A DNA stretch of 64,000 nucleotides from Streptomyces sp. DSM 110735 (lineage in GTDB: Bacteria; Actinomycetota; Actinomycetes; Streptomycetales; Streptomycetaceae): the NCBI RefSeq assembly GCF_016482685.1, contig NZ_JACYHF010000024.1, positions 1 through 64,000 of the forward strand. The letters run 5' to 3'. Below are positions 25,448 to 34,520 of the stretch, in pieces. The translations under genes and the position numbers were made by a program. The notes below the pieces were generated by a model. It was not told the origin of the DNA. It saw only the letters and a list, made by a program, of their open reading frames with translations, and did no database searches. Every line of letters starts with the position of its first letter. Within the stretch, counting starts at the first letter, position 1.

Positions 25448-26992
25448 ATGGTGGACACGAGCGGCGGCGAGGGCGGCACGGCATGTGCCTTCGCGCCCGG
25501 TGACGGTCCCGCCCCGCACCCCGGGGCGGCCGACGTCTTCGCCGGGATGAGCGCGGTCGCCGACGCCGTCCTCTACGAGGGCTATCTGCTCTACCCCTAC
25601 CGCCGCTCCTCGGCCAAGAACCGCGTGCGCTGGCAGTTCGGGGTGCTCCCGCCCCGGGACTGGGTGGAGGCGGACGGACCGGTCACCGAGGGCATCTCCG
25701 GCTCGGCGGACTCCTGGTACCAGCGCACCGAGTGCCTGGTGCGCGCCGAAGGACCGGCCGCGGCGCTCCGGGTGCGGGTGCGCTACCTCCAGATGCAGCG
25801 CAAGCAGGTCGAGGCGGCCGACGGCGACAGCGGGCACCGCCCGGTCGAGTCCCTGCTGACGGCGGACGGCGGGGTCCAGTTGAGCTTCGACGAGGCCGTA
25901 CCGCAGGAGGTGGACCTGGTCTGGCCGCTGGCGGACCTGCTGCGCGGCGTGTGCACGGCGCCGACGGGCGCGCCCGCCGCTCGCGAGACGGAGGAACTGT
26001 CCAAGGGCGCGGGCCGGATCGTCCGCACCCGCGAGGCGGTACGGGCGCGCACCACGGCCGGGGCAGAACAGCTCGCGGACGGTCTCTACCGGGTGTGCGT
26101 GCGCACCGAGAACACCGGGCGGTCCCCGGAGTCCGGCGGCGCGCGCGGCGAGGTGCTGCGGCACGCGCTGCTCGCCGCGCACACCCTGCTCGGCGGTACG
26201 GGGCTGGAGTTCGTCTCGCTCATCGACCCGCCGGAGGCGCTGCGCGCGCAGACCCGCGGCTGCCGCAACGCCTTCACGTTCCCGGTGCTCGGCGGACCCG
26301 CGCCCGAGTCCGACGGCGCGGACGACGGCTGCACGGGTCCGGTGCTGCTCTCCTCCCCCATCATCCTGCCCGACCATCCGCAGGTGGCGCCGGAGAGTCC
26401 GGGCGATCTGCACGACGCGGCGGAGATCGACGAGATCCTGACGCTGCGCACGATGCTGCTGACCGACGAGGAGAAGGCCGAGGCGCGGGCCACCGACCCG
26501 CGCGCCGCGCGCATCCTCGACCGCGTGGACACCATGCCCCAGGAGGTCTTCTCCCGGCTGCACGGCGCCATCCGCTCACTGTCCCCGGTCTCCCCGGTGA
26601 CACCGGCGTCCACGGGCGAGCCGTCCCCGCCCGCCGAGGCTCCCGGTCCGGCGGGCGCACGTCCCGCCTGGTGGCAGGAGGGCGGTGACGACGGGCTGTC
26701 CCCGACGACCGACACGGTGCTCGTGGACGGGGTGGAACTCGGCGGCGGCAGCCCGGTGCGGCTGCGCCCGCGCAAGCGGGGCTCCGACGCCCAGGACATG
26801 TTCCTGGAGGGGCGGACGGCGCGGGTGTCCGCCGTCTTCCACGACGTGGACGGCAGCACGCATCTCGCGGTGACCGTAGACGACGATCCGGCGGCCGAAC
26901 TGCACGGCTGGTACGGCCGATTCCACTACTTCCGACCCGACGAGGTCGAGCCCCTCGGCGACCCCCGACCGCAGCGAAGGCAGGCGACATGA
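25448..26992 (+). CDS. Hydrogenase-operon protein of unknown function
   Basis: 514 aa, soluble, with no signal peptide or recognised catalytic motif. The N-terminal half has LYEGYLLYPYRRSSAKNRVR and WQFGVLPPRDW; the middle is rich in acidic and Arg residues (MLLTDEEKAEARATDPRAAR); a Pro-rich linker near residues 380-410 leads to a C-terminal beta domain ending WYGRFHYFRPDEVEPLG. It is the first gene of the group 1h hydrogenase operon and overlaps hhyS by ATGA, so it is translationally coupled to the small subunit. A role in maturation or in electron transfer to partners is plausible but not shown by sequence. Confidence 0.8.
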   Translation: MVDTSGGEGGTACAFAPGDGPAPHPGAADVFAGMSAVADAVLYEGYLLYPYRRSSAKNRVRWQFGVLPPRDWVEADGPVTEGISGSADSWYQRTECLVRAEGPAAALRVRVRYLQMQRKQVEAADGDSGHRPVESLLTADGGVQLSFDEAVPQEVDLVWPLADLLRGVCTAPTGAPAARETEELSKGAGRIVRTREAVRARTTAGAEQLADGLYRVCVRTENTGRSPESGGARGEVLRHALLAAHTLLGGTGLEFVSLIDPPEALRAQTRGCRNAFTFPVLGGPAPESDGADDGCTGPVLLSSPIILPDHPQVAPESPGDLHDAAEIDEILTLRTMLLTDEEKAEARATDPRAARILDRVDTMPQEVFSRLHGAIRSLSPVSPVTPASTGEPSPPAEAPGPAGARPAWWQEGGDDGLSPTTDTVLVDGVELGGGSPVRLRPRKRGSDAQDMFLEGRTARVSAVFHDVDGSTHLAVTVDDDPAAELHGWYGRFHYFRPDEVEPLGDPRPQRRQAT

Positions 26993-28080
26993 CCACCGAG
27001 AGCCACACCACCGCAGCCCGTGAACGCCTCGCCCACTCCGAGGCGCACGAGGGCATAGACGAGATCACCATCCTGTGGATCTCGGAGGGGATGAGCTGCG
27101 ACGGCGACACCGTCTCGCTGACGGCGGCCATGCAGCCCTCCATCGAGGACGTCGTCCTCGGCGTGATCCCCGGTCTGCCCAAGGTCAACCTGGTCAACAA
27201 GGTGCTCTCGCCGAGCCTGGGCGGCGAGGACTTCCTCGCGCCCTACCGGGCGGCGGCGCGCGGCGAGCTGGACACCCCGTTCATCCTCGTCATCGAGGGG
27301 TCGGTCCCCAACCAGGAGATCATCGAGGGCGACGGCTTCTGGACGTCGTTCGGCAACGACCCGAAGACCGGGCAGCCGCAGACCATCAACTGGTGGATCG
27401 ACCAGCTCGCGCCGAAGGCGTGGGCGGTGGTCGCCGCGGGAACGTGCGCCACCTACGGCGGCATCCACGGCATGGCGGGCAACCCGACCGGCGCGATGGG
27501 TCTGGCCGACTACCTCGGCTGGGACTACACGTCGCAGGCGGGGCTGCCGATCGTCAACGTGCCGGGCTGTCCGATCCAGCCGGAGAACTTCATGGAGGTC
27601 CTGGTCTGGGTGCTCCAGACCGCGGCGGGAACGGCACCGCCGCCCCCGCTGGACCACATGCTGCGGCCGCAGTGGCTGTTCGGCAAGACCGTGCACGAGG
27701 GCTGCGACCGGGGCTCGTACTACGAGCAGGGCGACTTCGGTCTGGACTACAACTCCCCCAAGTGCCTGGTGAAGACCGGCTGCTGGGGTCCCGTGGTCAA
27801 CTGCAACGTGCCCAAGCGGGGCTGGATGGCCGGCATCGGCGGCTGCCCCAACGTCGGCGGCATCTGCATCGGCTGCACGATGCCGGGCTTCCCGGACGCG
27901 TTCATGCCGTTCATGGACGAGCCGCCCGGCGGCACCCTGTCCTCCCTGGTCATCAAGCCGTACGGCGCCGTGGTGCGCCGACTGCGCGGACTGACCAACG
28001 AGATGGTCAACCACGAACCCAAGTGGCGCGGCAAGAAGCGCAAGCTGACCAGCGGTTACGACCCGTACTGGCGCCCCTGA
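26989..28080 (+). CDS. hhyS: Group 1h [NiFe]-hydrogenase small subunit
   Basis: 363-aa small subunit that carries the iron-sulphur relay. No Tat signal is present, unlike classical membrane uptake hydrogenases. The proximal cluster site reads SCDGD: Cys37 followed by Asp40, where other groups have CxxC. Structural work on an actinobacterial-type enzyme showed a 3Cys/1Asp cluster, matching this. Further Cys lie in AAGTCATYGG, VNVPGCPIQ, HEGCDRGS, KCLVKTGCWGPVVNC and GGICIGCTMPGF. It pairs with hhyL to oxidise H2 at trace levels in the aerobic, high-affinity hydrogenases known from Streptomyces. Confidence 0.95.
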   Translation: MTTESHTTAARERLAHSEAHEGIDEITILWISEGMSCDGDTVSLTAAMQPSIEDVVLGVIPGLPKVNLVNKVLSPSLGGEDFLAPYRAAARGELDTPFILVIEGSVPNQEIIEGDGFWTSFGNDPKTGQPQTINWWIDQLAPKAWAVVAAGTCATYGGIHGMAGNPTGAMGLADYLGWDYTSQAGLPIVNVPGCPIQPENFMEVLVWVLQTAAGTAPPPPLDHMLRPQWLFGKTVHEGCDRGSYYEQGDFGLDYNSPKCLVKTGCWGPVVNCNVPKRGWMAGIGGCPNVGGICIGCTMPGFPDAFMPFMDEPPGGTLSSLVIKPYGAVVRRLRGLTNEMVNHEPKWRGKKRKLTSGYDPYWRP

Positions 28081-28161
28081 GGGCGCCGGGACCGTGATCC
28101 GCCTCCCGCCCCCAGCCCCACCCCCACCCGCCGAACTCCGACAGCGAGGGCAGCACCGCAG

Positions 28162-29955
28162 ATGACGACCACCGAATCCCGGCCGACGGGACGCAAACCG
28201 GCCCAGCTCGTGGACATGTCGTGGGATCCGATCACCCGGATCATCGGCAACCTGGGCATCTACACGAAGATCGACTTCGCCAACCGGGAAGTCGCCGAGT
28301 GCCACAGCACCTCGTCGCTGTTCCGCGGCTACTCGGTGTTCATGAAGGGGAAGGACCCGCGCGACGCCGGGTTCATCACCTCGCGCATCTGCGGCATCTG
28401 CGGCGACAACCACACCACGTGCTCCAACTACGCCCAGCAGATGGCGTACGGCATCAAGCCGCCGCCGATGGCGGAGCACATCACCAACCTCGGCGAGGCG
28501 GCCGAGTACATGTTCGACCACACGATCTTCCAGGACAACCTGGTGTTCGTGGACTTCTGCGAGGCCATGGTCAAGGCGACCAACCCCGGTCTGCTGGCCC
28601 GCGCCGAGCGCACCGACGCCCCGCGCGGGGAGATCCACGGCTTCAGGACCATCGCCGACATCATGAAGGCGTTCAACCCCTTCGAGGGCGAGGTCTACAA
28701 GGAGGCACTGCGCGTCAGCCGCGTCACCCGGGAGATGTTCTGCCTCATGGAGGGACGGCACGTCCACCCCTCCACGCTCTACCCGGGCGGTGTCGGCACG
28801 ATGCCGCAGCCGAGCGTCTTCACGGACTACCTCAGCCGGCTGATGCACATCATCGACTTCATCAAGAAGGCCGTCGCGATGAACGACGACGTCTTCGACT
28901 TCTTCTACGAGGCGCTGCCGGGCTACGAGGAGGTCGGGCGGCGTCGCATCCTGCTCGGCTGCTGGGGCGCCTGGCAGGACCCGGCGGTCGTCGACTACCG
29001 CTACGCGTCGATGAACGAGTGGGGCAAGGCGATGTACGTCACCCCGGGCGTCATCGTCGACGGCGAGCTGGTCACCAACAACCTCATCGACATCAACCTG
29101 GGCATCCGCATCATGCTCGGCAGCTCGTACTACGACGACTGGGTCAACGAGCAGCCCTTCGTCACCCACGACCCGCTGGGCAACCCGGTCGACATGCGCC
29201 ACCCGTGGAACCAGACGACCGTCCCGGTGCCGCAGAAGCGGGATTTCGAGGGGAACTACAGCTGGGTCATGAGCCCGCGCTGGTACCACAAGGAGACCGA
29301 CAAGCACCTCGCGCTCGACACCGGCGGCGGTCCGCTCGCGCGCCTGTGGTCGACCGCGCTGAGCGGTCTGGTCGACACCCGGTACGTCAAGGCGGCGAAC
29401 GGCAAGGTGCGCATCCAGCTCCCCAAGGGCGAGTCGCTTCCGGAGACCACGCTGGAGTGGTCCATCCCGAAGTGGAGCAACACCATCGAACGCGACCGCG
29501 CGCGGCCGTACTTCGTCGCGTACGCCGCCGCGATGGCCCTGCAGTTCCTGGAGGAGTCCATGGAGCTGATGCGCGCGGGCGAGACCAAGGTGTTCCAGGA
29601 CTTCGAGGTCCCGGACGAGGCGATCGGCTGCGGCTTCCACGAGGCCGTGCGCGGGGTGCTCTCGCACCACCTGGTGATCAAGGACAAGAAGATCGCCAAC
29701 TACCACCCGTACCCGCCGACCCCGTGGAACGCGAGCCCCCGCGACATCTACGGCACGCCGGGTCCGTACGAGGACGCGGTGCAGGGTCAGCCGATCTTCG
29801 AGGAGAACGGACCCGACGACTTCAAGGGCGTCGACATCATGCGCACCGTGCGCAGCTTCGACCCCTGTCTGCCGTGCGGCGTCCACATGTACATGGGCAA
29901 GGGCAAGACGCTGGACGTCGTGCACTCGCCCACCTACGGGGCGAACCATGGCTGA
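28162..29955 (+). CDS. hhyL: Group 1h [NiFe]-hydrogenase large subunit
   Basis: 597-aa catalytic subunit. The two pairs of nickel-binding Cys are in RICGICGDNHTTCS (near residue 75) and DPCLPCGVHM (near 567). A tail of about 26 residues after the final His of the L2 motif marks it as a precursor, trimmed by the endopeptidase encoded at 37718-38308 once the metal site is in place. The active site would hold NiFe(CN)2CO. Its last 8 bases overlap the NifU-like gene. The 81-base gap after hhyS contains no promoter that I can support. Confidence 0.96.
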   Translation: MTTTESRPTGRKPAQLVDMSWDPITRIIGNLGIYTKIDFANREVAECHSTSSLFRGYSVFMKGKDPRDAGFITSRICGICGDNHTTCSNYAQQMAYGIKPPPMAEHITNLGEAAEYMFDHTIFQDNLVFVDFCEAMVKATNPGLLARAERTDAPRGEIHGFRTIADIMKAFNPFEGEVYKEALRVSRVTREMFCLMEGRHVHPSTLYPGGVGTMPQPSVFTDYLSRLMHIIDFIKKAVAMNDDVFDFFYEALPGYEEVGRRRILLGCWGAWQDPAVVDYRYASMNEWGKAMYVTPGVIVDGELVTNNLIDINLGIRIMLGSSYYDDWVNEQPFVTHDPLGNPVDMRHPWNQTTVPVPQKRDFEGNYSWVMSPRWYHKETDKHLALDTGGGPLARLWSTALSGLVDTRYVKAANGKVRIQLPKGESLPETTLEWSIPKWSNTIERDRARPYFVAYAAAMALQFLEESMELMRAGETKVFQDFEVPDEAIGCGFHEAVRGVLSHHLVIKDKKIANYHPYPPTPWNASPRDIYGTPGPYEDAVQGQPIFEENGPDDFKGVDIMRTVRSFDPCLPCGVHMYMGKGKTLDVVHSPTYGANHG

Positions 29956-30514
29956 GGGTGCCCGCCTCGACGACCCGGCGGTGGAGGCGCGCCTGGCGCA
30001 CCTCGACGACGTGCTGGGCGCCCTGGAGTCGGACTCCGGCGACACCGCCCGCGAGGCGCTGGGCGCGGTGGGACTGCTCACCGAGGTCTACGGCGAGGCG
30101 CTGGCCCGCGTCCTGGACCACGCGGACGACGCGCTGCGCGACCGTCTGGCCGAGGACGAGCTGCTGGCGCATCTGCTCGTGCTGCACTCCCTCCACCCCG
30201 AGCCGCCGGAGCGGCGGGCCGAGCGCGCGGTCGAGCGGCTGCGTCCCGCCGTGCGCAAGCGCGGCGGCGACCTGGAGTGGCAGGGCGTCGAGGGCGGTGT
30301 GGCGCGGGTCCGGGTGGACCCGGGCGGCGGTGGCTGCGGCGCCGGGTGCGGTGCGGACTCCCCCGACGTGACCGAGGTGGTCCGCGCGGCGGTGCTGGCC
30401 GCCGCGCCCGAGCTGACACGGGTGGAGGCGGTCACCCCCGAGCGGACCTCCCCGCCCGCGTTCGTCCCGCTGGCCACGCTCACCCTTCGGGGCGCGGCGC
30501 AGGGAGCGCGGTGA
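29948..30514 (+). CDS. NifU-like protein of hydrogenase operon
   Basis: 188 aa. An N-terminal acidic helical region (~1-95) precedes a domain resembling the NifU C-terminal Fe-S scaffold (VEGGVARVRVDPGGGGCGAG, then DVTEVVRAAVLAAAPELTRVEAV). The usual CxxC is here C-G-A-G-C, a CxxxC spacing. It may carry or deliver Fe-S clusters to the unusual small subunit. It overlaps both neighbours (8 bases with hhyL, GTGA with the next gene), so it is tightly coupled. The altered Cys spacing leaves cluster binding uncertain. Confidence 0.75.
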   Translation: MAEGARLDDPAVEARLAHLDDVLGALESDSGDTAREALGAVGLLTEVYGEALARVLDHADDALRDRLAEDELLAHLLVLHSLHPEPPERRAERAVERLRPAVRKRGGDLEWQGVEGGVARVRVDPGGGGCGAGCGADSPDVTEVVRAAVLAAAPELTRVEAVTPERTSPPAFVPLATLTLRGAAQGAR

Positions 30515-31101
30515 GCGGGGCGCTGGCCCGGGTCGTCCGCTCGGGCGCGGCGGCGGGCCGTACGGCAGCGGCCGAGGCGTGCGAGCTGTGCGCGGCGCCG
30601 GTCGCCGAGGAGCACGCCCATCTGTACGAGGCGGAGGCCGACGGGCTGCGCTGTGTGTGCGGTCCCTGTTCGGTGCTGTTCGCCGACGGCGGCGCGGGCG
30701 GGGGCCGGTACCGGCTCGTGCCCCGCCGTCGGGTGCGGCTGGCGCCGGTCGACACGGCGGTCCTCGGTGTACCGGTGGGTCTGGTGTTCTTCGTGCCCCG
30801 CTCCGACGGCTCGGTGACCGCCGAGGGTCCGAGTCCGGCCGGGGCGATGCGCTGGGAGATCGACGCGTCCGCCTGGCGCGGGCTGGCCGAGTCCGCTCCG
30901 CCGCTGGCCGGGATGGTGCCCGACGTGGAGGCGCTGCTGATCAACACGGTGCGCGGACACGAGGAACACTGGATCGTACCGATCGACGACTGCTTCCGGA
31001 TGGTCGCCCTGGTCCGCGAGGAGTGGCGGGGGCTGTCCGGCGGCGGCCGGGTCTGGCCGGCCGTCGAACGGTTCTTCACGGAGCTGACCGAGCGTTCGTG
31101 A
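30511..31101 (+). CDS. DUF5947-like protein of hydrogenase operon
   Basis: 196 aa. Two Cys pairs near the N-terminus (CELC and CVCGPC) resemble a rubredoxin or zinc-ribbon knuckle. The rest is a mixed alpha/beta domain with HEEHWIVPIDDCFRMVALVREEW. I recognise it as the type called DUF5947, found next to actinobacterial hydrogenases; the name is from memory and uncertain. The Cys pairs suggest a metal-binding electron carrier or maturation factor. It starts at a GTG overlapping the previous stop. Confidence 0.65.
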   Translation: MSGALARVVRSGAAAGRTAAAEACELCAAPVAEEHAHLYEAEADGLRCVCGPCSVLFADGGAGGGRYRLVPRRRVRLAPVDTAVLGVPVGLVFFVPRSDGSVTAEGPSPAGAMRWEIDASAWRGLAESAPPLAGMVPDVEALLINTVRGHEEHWIVPIDDCFRMVALVREEWRGLSGGGRVWPAVERFFTELTERS

Positions 31102-31122
31102 AGCCCAGAGAGGAGATTCGTC

Positions 31123-31329
31123 ATGGGCAGGATCAGAGTGGGTCGCCCGCAGGTCAAACCGGACACGCCGACGCATGTGCCGGGCCTGCACCAGGGCAAC
31201 GAGGGTCCCTACCAGGAGCAGACCGGGCACCACGAGGACGGCACCGCCGACGCGCGCCGCTCCACGGGGGTCCGCACCAAGCGGCACGACGCGCTTCTCG
31301 ACGTCATGCCGAACATTCCCCCGGGATGA
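31123..31329 (+). CDS. Small hydrogenase-operon protein
   Basis: 68 aa, hydrophilic, likely unstructured, with conserved-looking ends (MGRIRVGRPQV and ALLDVMPNIPPG). AGAGGAG precedes the ATG. It sits between the DUF5947-like gene and a tiny membrane protein, in tight same-strand order. Function unknown. It is too polar for a membrane anchor, so perhaps an assembly or linker peptide for the hydrogenase. Confidence 0.6.
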   Translation: MGRIRVGRPQVKPDTPTHVPGLHQGNEGPYQEQTGHHEDGTADARRSTGVRTKRHDALLDVMPNIPPG

Positions 31330-31349
31330 GAGAGAGGCGAGTGAGTGCC

Positions 31350-31538
31350 ATGAAGCACGTCGGAGTGAAGGACTCGGCGGAGCCCCTGATCTCGGGGAAG
31401 CAGGTGCTGATCGCACAGGCCGCCCTGCTGGCCGGGCTGACGCTGCTCCTGCTCGTCAAGGAGGTCCCGGGCATGGTGCGGGAGCTGAAGATCTACCGGA
31501 TGACCGGGGGCCTGGGCGCCGGTCGCCGGTACCCGTGA
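31350..31538 (+). CDS. Single-helix membrane miniprotein
   Basis: 62 aa with one transmembrane helix (VLIAQAALLAGLTLLLLV) flanked by a short polar head and a basic tail (MVRELKIYRMTGGLGAGRRY). A GTG at 31341 would add three residues. It lies between the 68-aa gene and hypA. Since the hydrogenase small subunit lacks a Tat signal and membrane anchor, this miniprotein is a reasonable candidate to tether the complex to the inner membrane. That is inference from topology and position. Confidence 0.6.
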   Translation: MKHVGVKDSAEPLISGKQVLIAQAALLAGLTLLLLVKEVPGMVRELKIYRMTGGLGAGRRYP

Positions 31539-31545
31539 GTCCGCC

Positions 31546-31893
31546 GTGCACGAACTGTCGATCGCGTCCGCGATCGTGGAGCGCGCCGGGGAGATCGCCC
31601 GCGCCGACGGCGGCGGGGACGTCTCCTCGGTGACGGTCCGGGTCGGTGAGCTGTCCGGGGTGGTGCCGGACGCGCTGTGCTTCGCCTTCGAGGTGGCACG
31701 CGACGGCACCGCCCTCTCCTCAGCCCGGCTCGTGGTGGAGCAGGTGACCGCGGTGGCGTGGTGCGGGGCGTGCGTCGAGGAGTTCGCGGTGGGCATGCCG
31801 CCGTTCTTCTGGTGCCCGCGCTGCGACCGTCCCTCCCAGGATCTGCGCAGCGGGCGGGAGTTGGAGATCACTGCGGTGGAGCCGGTGCCCTGA
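31546..31893 (+). CDS. hypA: Hydrogenase nickel chaperone HypA
   Basis: 115 aa, normal length. It begins MHELSIASAI, where the N-terminal Met-His binds nickel, and carries the zinc site WCGACVEEF...FWCPRCD (two CxxC pairs). It delivers nickel with HypB to the large subunit. It is the last gene of the + strand hydrogenase operon, separated from the other hyp genes, which are on the opposite strand. GTG start at 31546, 7 bases after the previous stop. Confidence 0.94.
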   Translation: MHELSIASAIVERAGEIARADGGGDVSSVTVRVGELSGVVPDALCFAFEVARDGTALSSARLVVEQVTAVAWCGACVEEFAVGMPPFFWCPRCDRPSQDLRSGRELEITAVEPVP

Positions 31894-31902
31894 GGTGCCG
31901 AA

Positions 31903-31945
31903 CGCGGAGAGGGGCCCGCCGTTGTCCGGCGGGCCCCTCTCCGCG
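31903..31945. terminator. Perfect 19-bp hairpin between convergent hydrogenase operons
   Basis: Bases 31903-31921 are the exact reverse complement of 31927-31945, with loop TTGTC. It lies between the hypA stop (31893) and the hypE stop (31972), so it can end both operons. Confidence 0.92.
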
Positions 31946-31971
31946 TGGCGCGGGTCTCTCGCGCGCCGCGC

Positions 31972-33037
31972 TCAGCAGATGCGCGGCAACTGCTCCCCGA
32001 GCGGCAGGTCGAGGACCCGGGTGCCGCCGAGTCCCGTGGCGACGGTGACCATTCCGGGGTGTTCGGCGACGCACTCCCCGATCAGCGCGGCTCCGGTGCC
32101 CTGCGGGTGGGCGCGCATCGCGGCGAGCACGGCGTCGGCGTGCTCGCGGGACACGAAGGCGACGAGCCTGCCCTCGTTGGCGACGTAGAACGGGTCGAGT
32201 CCGAGGAAGCCGCAGGCGTTGGCCACCTCGTCGGGCACGGGTACGGCGCGCTCGGTGAGGCGTACGCCGGTTCCGGAGGCGCGGGCGATCTCGTTGAGGG
32301 CGGCGCCGAGTCCGCCCCGGGTGGGGTCGCGCAGGACGTGCAGGTCCGAGGTGACGCCGAGCATGGCGGCGACGAGTCCGGCGAGCGGCGCGGTGTCGGA
32401 GGCGATCTCGACGCCGAACTCCAGTCCCTCGCGCACGCTCATCACGGCGACTCCGTGGAGCCCGATGGGTCCGCTGACGATCACCGCGTCGCCGGGGCGG
32501 GCGCGCTGGGGGCGGATGTCGACGCCGTCGGGGACGAGACCGACCCCGGCGGTGGTGACGTAGACGCCGTCGCCGTGTCCGGACTCGACCACCTTGGTGT
32601 CGCCGGTGGCGACGGTGACCCCGGCAGCCTCTGCGGCGCTGCCGACGGCGCGGGCGATCCGCGCGACGACGTCGAGCGTGACGCCCTCCTCCAGGACGAA
32701 CGCGGTGGACAGATAGGCGGGTTGAGCCCCGCTCATCGCGAGGTCGTTGACGGTGCCGTTGACCGCGAGGTCGCCGAGGCAGCCGCCGGGGAAGAACAGC
32801 GGGCGCACCACGTAGGAGTCGGTGGAGAACGCGAGCCGGGCGCCGCCGAGTTGGAGGACGGCGGAGTCGGTGAGCGCCGCCAGGACGGGGTTGCCGTAGG
32901 CCGGGGCGAAGACCTGCTCCATCAGCTCGGCGGAGAGGGCGCCGCCTCCGCCGTGGCCCATGACGACGACGCCCTGGTCGCGCAGGGGGGCGGGGCAGGA
33001 CCAGTTGGCGGGGTCGACGGGTGTTTCCGCGGCGAGG

Positions 33038-33045
<8 letters not shown>
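31972..33045 (-). CDS. hypE: Hydrogenase maturation protein HypE
   Basis: 357 aa. PurM-like ATPase fold (MGHGGGGALSAELMEQVF, STDSYVVRPLFFPGG, VATGDTKVV, RDPTRGGLGAALNEIA). It ends in the invariant PRIC: the C-terminal Cys receives carbamoyl from HypF and is dehydrated to thiocyanate, the cyanide donor for iron. The start is a TTG at 33045; an in-frame stop lies 9 bases upstream and no ATG or GTG fits better. It overlaps hypD by 8 bases. Confidence 0.93.
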
Positions 33046-34179
<1,134 letters not shown>

Positions 34180-34183
<4 letters not shown>

Positions 34184-34470
34184 CGGTTCTCGCTCCCGCT
34201 TCCCTGCCGCTCCGCCTGCTGCCAGGCGTCCCCGAACTCCTCTTCCAGCAGACCGAGTTGCTCGAAGAGTTCGAGCGAGGCGCGCGCGGACTCCTCGTCG
34301 AGCTTCTGGAGGGCGAAGCCGACGTGGACGATGACGTACTCCCCCACCTGGACGTCGGGGAGGTATTCCAGACACGCCTGCTTCTGGACCCCGCCGAAGT
34401 CGATCAGCCCGGTGCGCGGGTCGGCGCCATCGTCGATGGCCACGACCTTGCCGGGCACTGCAAGACACAT
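34180..34470 (-). CDS. hypC: Hydrogenase maturation chaperone HypC
   Basis: 96 aa. It begins MCLAVPGKV, the diagnostic start in which Cys2 holds the iron intermediate, and continues with DFGGVQKQACLEYLPDV and VGEYVIVHVGFALQKLDEE. It binds HypD and carries the iron fragment to the large subunit. Its C-terminal tail (about 15 residues) is longer than in many homologues. GTGA overlap with hypD; 50 bases from the hypF stop. Confidence 0.96.
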
Positions 34471-34520
34471 GGGTCACTCCGTCTCGTCGTCGTGTGCCGA
34501 GCCGCGGGTCAGCGGGCTCG

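Noticed and set aside
26926..30081. 1051-codon open frame antisense to hhyS/hhyL
   Set aside because: It is the mirror of highly conserved hydrogenase genes in GC-rich DNA. Its translation is Val/Asp/Arg-rich without any family motif.
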